From Psychrobacillus sp. FSL H8-0483 (GTDB lineage: Bacteria > Bacillota > Bacilli > Bacillales_A > Planococcaceae): a stretch of DNA of 64,000 bases. This document shows, piece after piece, positions 55,350 through 63,166 of the stretch; within the stretch, counting starts at the first letter, position 1, and every line of letters starts with the position of its first letter. A program made the translations under genes and the position numbers. Below the pieces are notes generated by a model, which saw nothing but the letters and a program-made list of their open reading frames with translations, was not told the origin of the DNA and ran no database searches. The stretch is from assembly GCF_038637725.1 (NCBI RefSeq), contig NZ_CP152052.1, positions 3,083,501-3,147,500 of the forward strand, read 5' to 3'.

Positions 55350-55386
55350 TGGAGACGGCGGGATTTGAACCCGCGTCCAGAAAAAA
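55350..55386 (-). other. ssrA (3' fragment): Attachment site 3, tmRNA 3' fragment
   Basis: The minus strand reads TTTTTTCTGGACGCGGG, then TTCAAAT, then CCCGCCGTCTCCA. This is the 3' end of a Bacillus-type tmRNA with a fully paired T-stem (GCGGG/CCCGC). Sequence further upstream on the minus strand has no tag-peptide frame or 5' tmRNA part and runs into phage-like genes, so this is only a fragment. It separates intervals B and C. Confidence 0.75.
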
Positions 55387-55526
55387 TGAGATGTTTTCTA
55401 ATCTCAGTTATATCAACGGTTTTGGCAACGTGCGATTACTACATTTTACAAACGTAGTTCGTAATCAACCTGCTACAACCAATTATAATGGAAGAATTCC
55501 CCTTGTCAATTAATTTGCAGTTACTA

Positions 55527-56126
55527 TTAATAAGGTGCAGATGAACCTGTTTTAATAAACAATACTCCTATTATTCCTTCATTGGATAACTCCTGTAATT
55601 TAACCTCCATGTTTACACCTTTAATATCGTAAATATTATTAACTTTAAACTGCTCTCGATTTATTGCATTATCCTGTACATCAATAAAGAATGTTACTTG
55701 CATCATATTGATTGCAAATGCTTGGTCTAACTTTCTATCCCACTCTTTCATTACCCCATGAATATTATATGGCTCTCCGTATATATATTTATAAATCGGT
55801 CTACCATAAGTATCTTTTTCCCCCGTATCAATCCTTTCTATTAAATCCCTTACAGTGAAATAATAATTACAACTTGTCATAGTAGCACGATACTTATTAT
55901 GTCTTTTATTTTTAACTTCCTCATTGACTAAATAAGTATGCTTTCTGTGTTCAACTAAATCACCACGCTTAAATGGTTGTAAAGATGATATATGACGATT
56001 TTCTTCCATTCCTAGATATGCAGTTGTAATTACTGCTTGTTGAGGAACTCCATTTATTAATACGGTTTCTGAAATATGATTCATACTATCATTGAGCAAT
56101 TTAGGATTAGTTAAATAATTCATCAT
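55527..56126 (-). CDS. Phage-like protein of unknown role
   Basis: 199 residues, beta-rich in composition, with FKRGDLVEHRKHTYLVNEEV, a K-R-H-N-K-Y-R-A-T-M segment and a strand-rich second half. No motif is recognised. Its place directly after two phage genes suggests a head-completion, connector or tail-linked structural protein, but this is only positional. ATG at 56126 or 56123 has GAGGTGA upstream. It is the last gene before attachment site 3. Confidence 0.55.
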   Translation of the reverse strand: MMNYLTNPKLLNDSMNHISETVLINGVPQQAVITTAYLGMEENRHISSLQPFKRGDLVEHRKHTYLVNEEVKNKRHNKYRATMTSCNYYFTVRDLIERIDTGEKDTYGRPIYKYIYGEPYNIHGVMKEWDRKLDQAFAINMMQVTFFIDVQDNAINREQFKVNNIYDIKGVNMEVKLQELSNEGIIGVLFIKTGSSAPY

Positions 56127-56134
56127 CTCTCACC

Positions 56135-56470
56135 TCACAAATACAACATGAAAATATCAGAATTTGAGGATTGATCCGTTTTCATTTGTCTTATAGTTTT
56201 ATACAGTTGGTCAATACGCTGGGTTAAGTTTTCATGGAACTGTGAGACACTCATATCATCCATTTTAATGTTCTTCATTAACTCAGGATTATTGGCTACT
56301 GATTCCAATACAGATAATGCAGTTTGATAAATGGCTTTCTTGTTATTTAATGAAGTAGCGTTGTATTCATCATGTGGCTTTAATCCATTCTCCTCTAAGT
56401 AGATGATTAATTCTTGTTGGTCTAATTCAATCCCCTTAGTTTCCATTTCTAATCGTTGTATGTTATTCAT
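56135..56470 (-). CDS. Small phage-like helical protein
   Basis: About 111 residues, mostly helical and acidic (RLEMETKGIELDQQELIIYL; QFHENLTQRIDQLYKTIRQM). It could be a structural or scaffold-type protein; the family is not recognised. The start ATG at 56470 has AAGGA nine bases upstream; an ATG at 56479 is too close to that site. It follows the holin gene with a gap of only five bases, so it is co-transcribed. Confidence 0.55.
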   Translation of the reverse strand: MNNIQRLEMETKGIELDQQELIIYLEENGLKPHDEYNATSLNNKKAIYQTALSVLESVANNPELMKNIKMDDMSVSQFHENLTQRIDQLYKTIRQMKTDQSSNSDIFMLYL

Positions 56471-56475
56471 ATAAA

Positions 56476-56892
56476 TCATTCCTTTCCGTTGGTTGGTATT
56501 TCTTCTTTAGATAGTTGTTCAATGTATTTAGTAATACCACTAGGTAAAGGAATACCTATGTGACCTAAATTTTCTACTATGCTCAATCCTTCCATACCTA
56601 TATAAAAGAACACAGCCATTGTTCTAAATACAGGTACACCAGAAGCAGTTAGAACGTCTAATAAGTTAGCAATGATGATAACTAACATGATTGACGTTTT
56701 CTTTAGGAATCCTCTATAGGACACTTTTGAATTTAATTTTTTCTGTATCGCTGCTTTAATTAATCCTGTAACAATATCAATAACCATAAATGCTACAAGG
56801 ATTGTTAATGATATGTGCCATCCACCTATTAGAAACGCAAAGAATGTTCCTAAAAAGGTTAAGCCGAATAATAATTTTTCTATGATAAACAC
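56476..56892 (-). CDS. Phage holin family protein
   Basis: 138 residues with three to four membrane helices. The opening (LLFGLTFLGTFFAFLIGGWH), the charged middle (VIDIVTGLIKAAIQKKLNSK, SYRGFLKKTSIMLVIIIANL), and the end (AVFFYIGMEGLSIVENLGHI) are those of the TcdE/UtxA-type phage holins. Holins permeabilise the membrane at lysis. The GTG at 56892 abuts the AGGAGG site, so a slightly later non-AUG start is also possible. A lysin gene, normally adjacent, is not present nearby. Confidence 0.85.
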   Translation of the reverse strand: MFIIEKLLFGLTFLGTFFAFLIGGWHISLTILVAFMVIDIVTGLIKAAIQKKLNSKVSYRGFLKKTSIMLVIIIANLLDVLTASGVPVFRTMAVFFYIGMEGLSIVENLGHIGIPLPSGITKYIEQLSKEEIPTNGKE

Positions 56893-56919
56893 CTCCTATG
56901 GTGTGAATTTTGGACAATA

Positions 56920-56944
56920 AAAAAAACATCTCAAATGAGATGCC
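56920..56944 (-). terminator. Terminator
   Basis: Hairpin CATCTC / GAGATG with a T8 run on the minus strand, after the gene ending at 56949. Confidence 0.8.
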
Positions 56945-56948
56945 CCTT

Positions 56949-57152
56949 TTATTTTAAAACTTTTATGATTTTATAATCATTCGCACTAATTTTTTCAATT
57001 TCAATGTATTCTTCTTTTACCAACTTATGAAAAGCATAACCTACTTCAAGCGACTCATAATTGTCGAATTCTTTTTTTAATTCTTTTAATGTATACCCAC
57101 TTAAAGTATGTCTAAAGTTGAATAGTGTCTCATAAATCCCGTTAAAATCCAT
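56949..57152 (-). CDS. Small winged-helix-like protein
   Basis: 67 residues. FRHTLSGYTLKELKKEFDNY, then GYAFHKLVKEEYIEIEKISA and a basic end could form a small winged helix. GGAGT lies nine bases before ATG. It is followed by its own terminator and lies 20 bases after the 88-residue gene. Function unknown. Confidence 0.5.
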   Translation of the reverse strand: MDFNGIYETLFNFRHTLSGYTLKELKKEFDNYESLEVGYAFHKLVKEEYIEIEKISANDYKIIKVLK

Positions 57153-57171
57153 TAAATCTACTCCATATTTT

Positions 57172-57429
57172 TCAATTTGATATTATCTTTAAAGTTACTT
57201 CATTATCTTTGATTTTACTAACCTTATAAGGTCCATAATATGAAGAACTGCGTTCATCACCGAAAAAAGAAATTTGTTCAATTATTTTGTTCTCTTCTTT
57301 AAAATCGGTAAACCTTCTAGTAAAGTGAACTGAATCAAAAGTTATCAGTAATAAGGATTCCTCTTTATTATAGGAACCATTAGATTTGTATGGTTCATTA
57401 TCAATCCCCATAAATTTAAAGTTTTCCAA
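57172..57429 (-). CDS. Small hypothetical protein
   Basis: About 85 residues, beta-rich, with the segment SLLLITFDSVHFTRRFTDF and a YYGPYKVSKI strand near the end. No family is recognised. The start is probably TTG at 57429 with GGGAGG eight bases upstream; GTG at 57438 overlaps the site. It follows the tail-anchored protein gene and likely shares its transcript. Confidence 0.5.
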   Translation of the reverse strand: MENFKFMGIDNEPYKSNGSYNKEESLLLITFDSVHFTRRFTDFKEENKIIEQISFFGDERSSSYYGPYKVSKIKDNEVTLKIISN

Positions 57430-57454
57430 AATGCTCACCTCCCTTTTGCGAATT

Positions 57455-58699
57455 TCAAGATAATATCAACGTCACTAAAATACCAAGAATAGTAAATATC
57501 AATGTTAATGATCCTACAACTAAAACAATGGTATCATTTTGAGTGGTTAGTAAGGTTTTCATATAATCATGATATTCATTATAAATCCTCGTATATTTTA
57601 ATGTTAAATTGTTTCCTGTAAAAAAATTATCCTCACTTGGTTCTTCGTCATATCGTATTTCCCAATCATCTTTTTTTATACTTTCATTATAGTTATTTGG
57701 TTTAAAATCACTATCTTTTAACGCTCTAAGTTTGTTTACTAACCATAAGTAATCTTTTTTCTTCACAATTTTATAGTTACCTAAAAGATATCTAGTTACT
57801 TTCGTGGTTAATTCCATATTTTCGATATGATTGAACATATTGTAATAAAATTCATTTCCGAGATACTGAAAGTTAGTCAAAAAAGGAAACTTAGGAATAG
57901 TATTTCCGCTAAAATATAAATAATAAATAGGACTATTATTCAGTTCATCAATAAGAATATAATAATCTTCCGGTTTATTATATAAAGATAGCATTAGAAA
58001 AGGGTTTTTTAGTTCATTCTCAAACTCCACATTTTTTTCATAATTAATTGTATAACCTATAGGTAATTGATATTTTTTACCGTAATTTGAAAACAGTTTT
58101 TTTACTATAAAGGATTGGAAAATATCCCTTATATATTGCATTTCTCTTTGATGGATAAAATCACCATTCTTTTCTTTTAAACTTTCATTATCAAAAATTG
58201 AAGTGAAACCTGTAAAATATGTACTCTTTATATTGTTTCTTATGAAGTTTCTTATTTCGGTAAACAATATTGCTTTTTTAAAACTAATTTTATACTCGAT
58301 TGCAATTGTTTGATTTGTAACTTGTGTATATGATAATGAAATTTTCTTAAAGTAATCATGATTTTTAAATTCTATATATGCTAGAACACCGCTTCCAGTA
58401 TGATTAATTTCTAGCCGTAGATAATGTAAATTTTTTGATTTCTTTTTTCTAAGACCGATCCTCTTTGTGTATTCCTTATCATTTAATTTGTATAAGGATT
58501 TGACTAACTTATTCATATCTTTGTTTGTTAATACATCATATATGGTTACATCCCAAATACGTTGGTTACTGTCTGGTTTTTCTGATTCAGTATTATCAGT
58601 TACTTCATTATCTATATAGTTAAGATATTTCTTAATAGATATTATATGTTGTATTTTATATCTGATTGATTTTAAAATTTCAAATCTCTCCTCTACCAT
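57455..58699 (-). CDS. Tail-anchored protein of unknown function
   Basis: 414 residues. About 385 soluble residues end in a single C-terminal membrane helix (TIVLVVGSLTLIFTILGILV). The soluble part is aromatic- and lysine-rich with no recognised catalytic motif. AT content is even higher than in the flanking phage genes. It lies between the holin group and the portal gene, a usual place for cargo (moron) genes in prophages. The start ATG at 58699 has no clear ribosome site; GAGGAG lies just inside the frame, so the true start may be a few codons later. Confidence 0.6.
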   Translation of the reverse strand: MVEERFEILKSIRYKIQHIISIKKYLNYIDNEVTDNTESEKPDSNQRIWDVTIYDVLTNKDMNKLVKSLYKLNDKEYTKRIGLRKKKSKNLHYLRLEINHTGSGVLAYIEFKNHDYFKKISLSYTQVTNQTIAIEYKISFKKAILFTEIRNFIRNNIKSTYFTGFTSIFDNESLKEKNGDFIHQREMQYIRDIFQSFIVKKLFSNYGKKYQLPIGYTINYEKNVEFENELKNPFLMLSLYNKPEDYYILIDELNNSPIYYLYFSGNTIPKFPFLTNFQYLGNEFYYNMFNHIENMELTTKVTRYLLGNYKIVKKKDYLWLVNKLRALKDSDFKPNNYNESIKKDDWEIRYDEEPSEDNFFTGNNLTLKYTRIYNEYHDYMKTLLTTQNDTIVLVVGSLTLIFTILGILVTLILS

Positions 58700-59292
58700 T
58701 TACATTAAGTACTAACTGCATATGAATATTTTACCATTCAACTTTAATAGATAGATAGAGGGAGAGAATATAAAATTTTATGTGCGTGAAAAAACTGATA
58801 TGGTAGGGGAACTTTTTAAAATTTAGGGGTATCCAACTAACAATTTGGTTAATAAATACAACAGGGGATTAGAACTACGGTTCTACTCTCATCTAAACGT
58901 TGATTTAACACCATTGTTCTATAATGACTATTATAATACCGTACAGATATTCAATTAAAACCAAATTTTTATTAGATAATGGATAGATAATTGTTTATTA
59001 GTTGTTCCTGAATCCACTGTAATTATTACAAATATCGTATTGTTAATTAAATGGTAAACCCAAAAAAATCTCAGTCATAAAGTGGATTCATTTTTTCAAT
59101 AACTATTACGAACATTCATTCTTATATAACAGTGAAAAATTTTTGATATATACACTCTCACTCTATCCCCTTGATACGTCTACATTTCCATTAAACTTTC
59201 ACTTACCAAAACTATTCAAATATACTGAATAGTTATTCTATGTTATCAACAAGTTATACACAATTATCTCATTATTCATAATACTTATTCAC
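58700..59292. other. AT-rich gap where capsid genes would be expected
   Basis: About 590 bases without a supported gene. In most tailed phages the portal gene is followed by minor-head, scaffold and capsid genes; none is seen here, nor any clear remnant by eye. Confidence 0.5.
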
Positions 59293-60615
59293 TCAACTAT
59301 TTACGTCTAGTTCATCCTGAACCTGATCTCTACTCTTACCTTCGCTACTCAATCGTTCCATCTCTTGTCCAACATCACTTGTCATAGGACTTAACTCAAG
59401 CATACTCTCCATGCTTAACGCTCCCATTTCTCTCAATGCTCTTAGGTTGCCAATGACCTCTGCATTGTTAGAAGGTAAGTCATAAGTAAACAGAACATCA
59501 AACGTTGACCATGCTTTATCATTAATGTTAATCCCTTTGTATGTTAGTAATGAACGTATCTTATCCCATCTCTCATAGAATCCTTTACGTAAGCATTGCT
59601 CATTCATTCCACCCTTAACACTAGCCAATGAGAACAGTAAGCGTACAGATTGCTCAGATACATTACTAATTTCTGCTCTCCCCATTGATACAGAAGGTGT
59701 CATACTTATATCTAATAATGATTGATACAATTGCGTATACAGAATATCAAATGCTTTTGCATCAATAGTAGCCGATTCAAAACTAAACGTTCCTCCATCA
59801 TCTAACTGGATACCTCCACCCACAATATGTTGAGGAACTGAACCTTTCAACTGTTGACCTGAGATAACAGGAACAGGATTAATCATCTTATATAATCCGT
59901 CTACTGTTTTCGATATTAAATCCTCCATGTTGTCTAGTATGCCTATGAAATCATCTAACTGACTTCTTCCCTCTGTTTCACTGTGTTCATTAGTAGATAC
60001 ATAAGCAACTGGCAATCCACTCAGATTAGCAAACTGAGAAGTCATGATTAATGATCCATCCTCGTTATTCCACTCCTGAACCTTTTCATCATCATAGACA
60101 ACGTAATATGAGATACCATCAAATACGTACTGTTCAATGAATCCAATCATCTCATTATGCTGATTATAAACAGGGAAACCTTCATCTCTATTGATAATCT
60201 TAGATGTGATATAACCTTTCTTATCTATATAGATATATTCATATACATTTCCAAACTTTAAAAGTTTATCAAGGAGAGCAATGTTCTTTTCATTAAATTT
60301 GCCTAACTTATTTACCACTTGAAATTCCTCTACCATCTTTTCCTTACCTGTAATTTGTACAGGATTCTTTAAAAGGAATTGTGTTTGGAATGACAAGATT
60401 GTTTTTGCCATGTTCAATACAATTTTACGTGGTTCTACCAATTGTCCGTTATATTGATAGTTAGGTCGATTTAATATATTGTGGTGTCCTTCTAAATAAT
60501 CCCTCTTATTCTGTATATCTAGTACTCTTGATGTATTATGAAATGCCTCTACTTCTTCCACAAACCATGTACCAATATTTTTATATTTAACCTTGACGTA
60601 TTGTTTTAAATTCAA
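59293..60615 (-). CDS. Phage portal protein (SPP1 gp6-like)
   Basis: 440 residues of the phage portal family, the dodecameric ring at one capsid vertex through which DNA enters. Typical segments are DYLEGHHNILNRPNYQYNGQ near the start and NMAKTILSFQTQFLLKNPVQ, then NEMIGFIEQYVFDG, with the late stem/wing region SMGRAEISNVSEQSVRLLFS. Length fits the family. The start is TTG at 60615 with GGAG nine bases upstream. It stands two genes downstream of the terminase, separated by a small coiled-coil gene. Confidence 0.88.
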   Translation of the reverse strand: MNLKQYVKVKYKNIGTWFVEEVEAFHNTSRVLDIQNKRDYLEGHHNILNRPNYQYNGQLVEPRKIVLNMAKTILSFQTQFLLKNPVQITGKEKMVEEFQVVNKLGKFNEKNIALLDKLLKFGNVYEYIYIDKKGYITSKIINRDEGFPVYNQHNEMIGFIEQYVFDGISYYVVYDDEKVQEWNNEDGSLIMTSQFANLSGLPVAYVSTNEHSETEGRSQLDDFIGILDNMEDLISKTVDGLYKMINPVPVISGQQLKGSVPQHIVGGGIQLDDGGTFSFESATIDAKAFDILYTQLYQSLLDISMTPSVSMGRAEISNVSEQSVRLLFSLASVKGGMNEQCLRKGFYERWDKIRSLLTYKGININDKAWSTFDVLFTYDLPSNNAEVIGNLRALREMGALSMESMLELSPMTSDVGQEMERLSSEGKSRDQVQDELDVNS

Positions 60616-60641
60616 TTGTTACAACTCCTTAATTTTTTTCA

Positions 60642-60675
60642 ATAAAAAAAGCCGTATCTCAGTGGATACGACTTT
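60642..60675 (-). terminator. Terminator after the coiled-coil gene
   Basis: An imperfect stem (TCGTATC / GATACG) is followed on the minus strand by T7. Confidence 0.7.
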
Positions 60676-60686
60676 CATTCGTTTAT

Positions 60687-61028
60687 TTATTCGTTTCTTT
60701 TAAAAAACTCAGTTAATGAAGCATCTAAAGAAGTTAATGAACGTTTCTGGTAAAAAAGATCAGTATTAACTGATAAATTAATTTCATTACTTAAATTTTC
60801 ATTTTCTTCTAAAAGAGGTTTACCATATGTCTCCCAATGCGTGTCTCTTACTACTTTCGCATAACCTAGTTTGTCAGCAGAATGTTCTACTATGTTCATT
60901 TTTATTTCGTTGATTTCAATTTTCTTCTTTTTCTCTTCAATTTCCATATCAATTCTTTTAATCTCAGCAGAAATTTCTTCCTTCCACTTCCTTATGTCAT
61001 CCAAAATATATTCTTCTAGTTTTTCCAT
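60687..61028 (-). CDS. Small coiled-coil protein
   Basis: About 113 residues, nearly all charged heptads in the middle (KWKEEISAEIKRIDMEIEEK, KKKIEINEIKMNIVEH). No family is recognised. ATG at 61028 has GGGGGTG six bases upstream. It lies between the terminase and portal genes and ends in a terminator, so it is probably a separately regulated phage gene. Confidence 0.55.
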   Translation of the reverse strand: MEKLEEYILDDIRKWKEEISAEIKRIDMEIEEKKKKIEINEIKMNIVEHSADKLGYAKVVRDTHWETYGKPLLEENENLSNEINLSVNTDLFYQKRSLTSLDASLTEFFKRNE

Positions 61029-61091
61029 AAATTTCACCCCCTATAAAATTATTGTAAACAATAAAAAGTTTTTTGCAAAACTTTAATCTTA

Positions 61092-62699
61092 TCAATCCAC
61101 ATACCACTTATTTGCTTTCATGCCCTGTATTGCAAGAGCAGAAGAAATTACACTATCATCATGATGTAGGTCGCTGTTTCCTTTTTTATTTCCCATACGT
61201 CCATTTGTTTCAATAAACATTTGCATCTGATTTAAAGTGACTTTACATTCAATATTGATTAGTCCTAATTCAAATTGTTCTTTGAAATCTGAAATCATGA
61301 TAGGTTTTGTTTTTTGAGATGTTAAGAATCCAACTTTAAGTTTCTTCTTCCCACGTTCGTCAAATGTTTTCATCTTGTACATATTGAGATATTGTTTCTC
61401 TTTACGTAAACGCTCAATAACTGCTAAACCATATGAATTAGATTCAACTGTTAAAAAAGCATAGTTATAAAAAATACCCAAGTCATATATGACCTGAGCA
61501 AATTCGTAAATTGTTATTTTATTGTGATAGAAACTTAAAACTTGTTGTCCATCTATATCAAATACTGAAATTGTACTGAAATCTTGACCGCTGCCACTTG
61601 CAGTATCTACACCAAAGTAGTATTTTTTAGACCTCTCAGGTAACTCGAATAAAGCAAGTCCCCGATTAACGTATTTTAAAACGCTCTCAGGTACAATCTC
61701 AGACACATCATTTTTAGATAATGGCTCAATTGTGTTGCTCATACGTTTTAATACTTTCGCTTGATCGAATACAGACCGCCCAGTGGATATAAACGATTCA
61801 ATAGGATTAGAAGGAAACTCTTGCATGAATTGAGTTTCATCCTCCATATCTTGTATCTTCCATCTTCGCCACATTAACTGTTTCAATTTTGCTCCTGCTT
61901 TGTGTAAAACAATTTCATCATCTTCTAAATCATCAAGTGATAAACGCTTTCCCTTGTTGGTTGCTTTGTACCATATTTCTGCTTCTGCATAATCATATTT
62001 GAATTGTTTGGAATAAAGTTTGTGGAAGAAAGGAACAAAATAATCTACATATTTTGATTTACCTTTCATGGCTTGTGTGTAGAGTTTATAGAAGTGGTTG
62101 CCAGTACCGTTGGAGGTTGTTTCTATTGTAAGTTGCGATTGTTCCCCTTTTGCAAGTGATTGCTCAACTGATAATAATTGTGTTTCTTGTGCTTGATAAA
62201 AAGCAAACTCAGATAGATGAATATATGTGTACGTACTTCCTCGACCAATACTTTTTGATCCAGCCGTTACACTTGAAATTCTGCTCCCATTTGAAAAGAA
62301 TAATTCTCCCCTGTTATCACGTTTAGTTGTAGGAAATACATTAGGAAACTTCTCTCTAGGTATAGAATCATTCATCATCTTTAATTTATCAAAGAGTGCC
62401 TTAGCAGAATCCCCTTTGTAACTAACTATAAGAATGTTTTCATTAGGTTTCGTCAATGCTCTCCATAATGCTTTACCTAATACAAAAGTAGAGATGCCAC
62501 TTTGCCTTGCTTTACCAATAATGATGAAACGATTCTTACTCATGAGGTCGTTTATTTCCTTTTGAGCATCATTGATTTCAAATTTTACAAGTTGGTTCTC
62601 ATTGTCTGTTATGAAAATAAAGTTCTTTGCAAATAACTCAAAATCATCTAATACCTTTTGAAGTTTATTCTCAGGTTTTTTGGTAGTTGCGTTAGTCAT
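61092..62699 (-). CDS. Phage terminase large subunit
   Basis: 535 residues. The N-terminal ATPase has the Walker A-like GKARQSGISTFVLG, a following strand/helix, and the Walker B-like TYIHLSEFAF region. The C-terminal RNase H-like nuclease has the acidic residues in FGVDTASGSGQDFSTISV, TVESNSYGLA and DLHHDDSVIS. It cuts concatemeric DNA and pumps it through the portal. ATG at 62699 has GGAG upstream. It overlaps the upstream gene region by only three bases of spacing, so the two are coupled. Confidence 0.9.
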   Translation of the reverse strand: MTNATTKKPENKLQKVLDDFELFAKNFIFITDNENQLVKFEINDAQKEINDLMSKNRFIIIGKARQSGISTFVLGKALWRALTKPNENILIVSYKGDSAKALFDKLKMMNDSIPREKFPNVFPTTKRDNRGELFFSNGSRISSVTAGSKSIGRGSTYTYIHLSEFAFYQAQETQLLSVEQSLAKGEQSQLTIETTSNGTGNHFYKLYTQAMKGKSKYVDYFVPFFHKLYSKQFKYDYAEAEIWYKATNKGKRLSLDDLEDDEIVLHKAGAKLKQLMWRRWKIQDMEDETQFMQEFPSNPIESFISTGRSVFDQAKVLKRMSNTIEPLSKNDVSEIVPESVLKYVNRGLALFELPERSKKYYFGVDTASGSGQDFSTISVFDIDGQQVLSFYHNKITIYEFAQVIYDLGIFYNYAFLTVESNSYGLAVIERLRKEKQYLNMYKMKTFDERGKKKLKVGFLTSQKTKPIMISDFKEQFELGLINIECKVTLNQMQMFIETNGRMGNKKGNSDLHHDDSVISSALAIQGMKANKWYVD

Positions 62700-62702
62700 T
62701 CA

Positions 62703-63086
62703 TCACAACTCCAAATCGTCATATACATTTTCAGAACTCTTTTTAGTTGGCTTTTTGCTCTTGTATTCTTTATTCATGGCTACAATTTGCTTTTGAATTT
62801 CAAATAAAAGTTTAGTCGCCTTTTCATCTCCTGATTTTGCTTTTTCAGAAGTTGCTTCATAGATAATTTGCATGTCTTGTCCAATTTTCGACTGCAAGAG
62901 TAGATTCATTAGAAACTGATATTCCTCGCTCAATTCCCACTTTTCATAGGTGAAGAAATCTTTTGCATTAATTTCCTTTAAGATTGATTCCTCAGTTCGT
63001 GGATTCCTCATGCCATAATCATTTTTCCATTTGAAATACAATTGTTTCTTATATGTTAATTCTTTTAACGCTTGATTTAATTCCAT
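62703..63086 (-). CDS. Probable terminase small subunit
   Basis: About 127 residues, mostly helical: ELNQALKELTYKKQLYFKWK, then FTYEKWELSEEYQFLMNLLL, and a lysine-rich end (KSKKPTKKSS). No strong motif, but it lies three bases upstream of the large terminase gene and has the usual size. The small subunit recognises the packaging site. ATG at 63086 has AGGAGG seven bases upstream. Confidence 0.65.
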   Translation of the reverse strand: MELNQALKELTYKKQLYFKWKNDYGMRNPRTEESILKEINAKDFFTYEKWELSEEYQFLMNLLLQSKIGQDMQIIYEATSEKAKSGDEKATKLLFEIQKQIVAMNKEYKSKKPTKKSSENVYDDLEL

Positions 63087-63119
63087 GTTCATTCCTCCTA
63101 TAGATTTTCATGCAATATA

Positions 63120-63153
63120 AAAAGACGACTGCTCCAGTGAACAATCGTCTAGT
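63120..63153 (-). terminator. Terminator
   Basis: Stem AGACGA / TCGTCT (63123-63128, 63145-63150) with T5 on the minus strand, after the gene ending at 63167. Confidence 0.8.
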
Positions 63154-63166
63154 GTTAATATATTTA

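Noticed and set aside
55350-55710. Complete ssrA (tmRNA) gene on the minus strand
   Set aside because: Only the last ~37 bases match a tmRNA 3' end; no tag-peptide frame or 5' half was found, and a phage-like gene begins at 55527.
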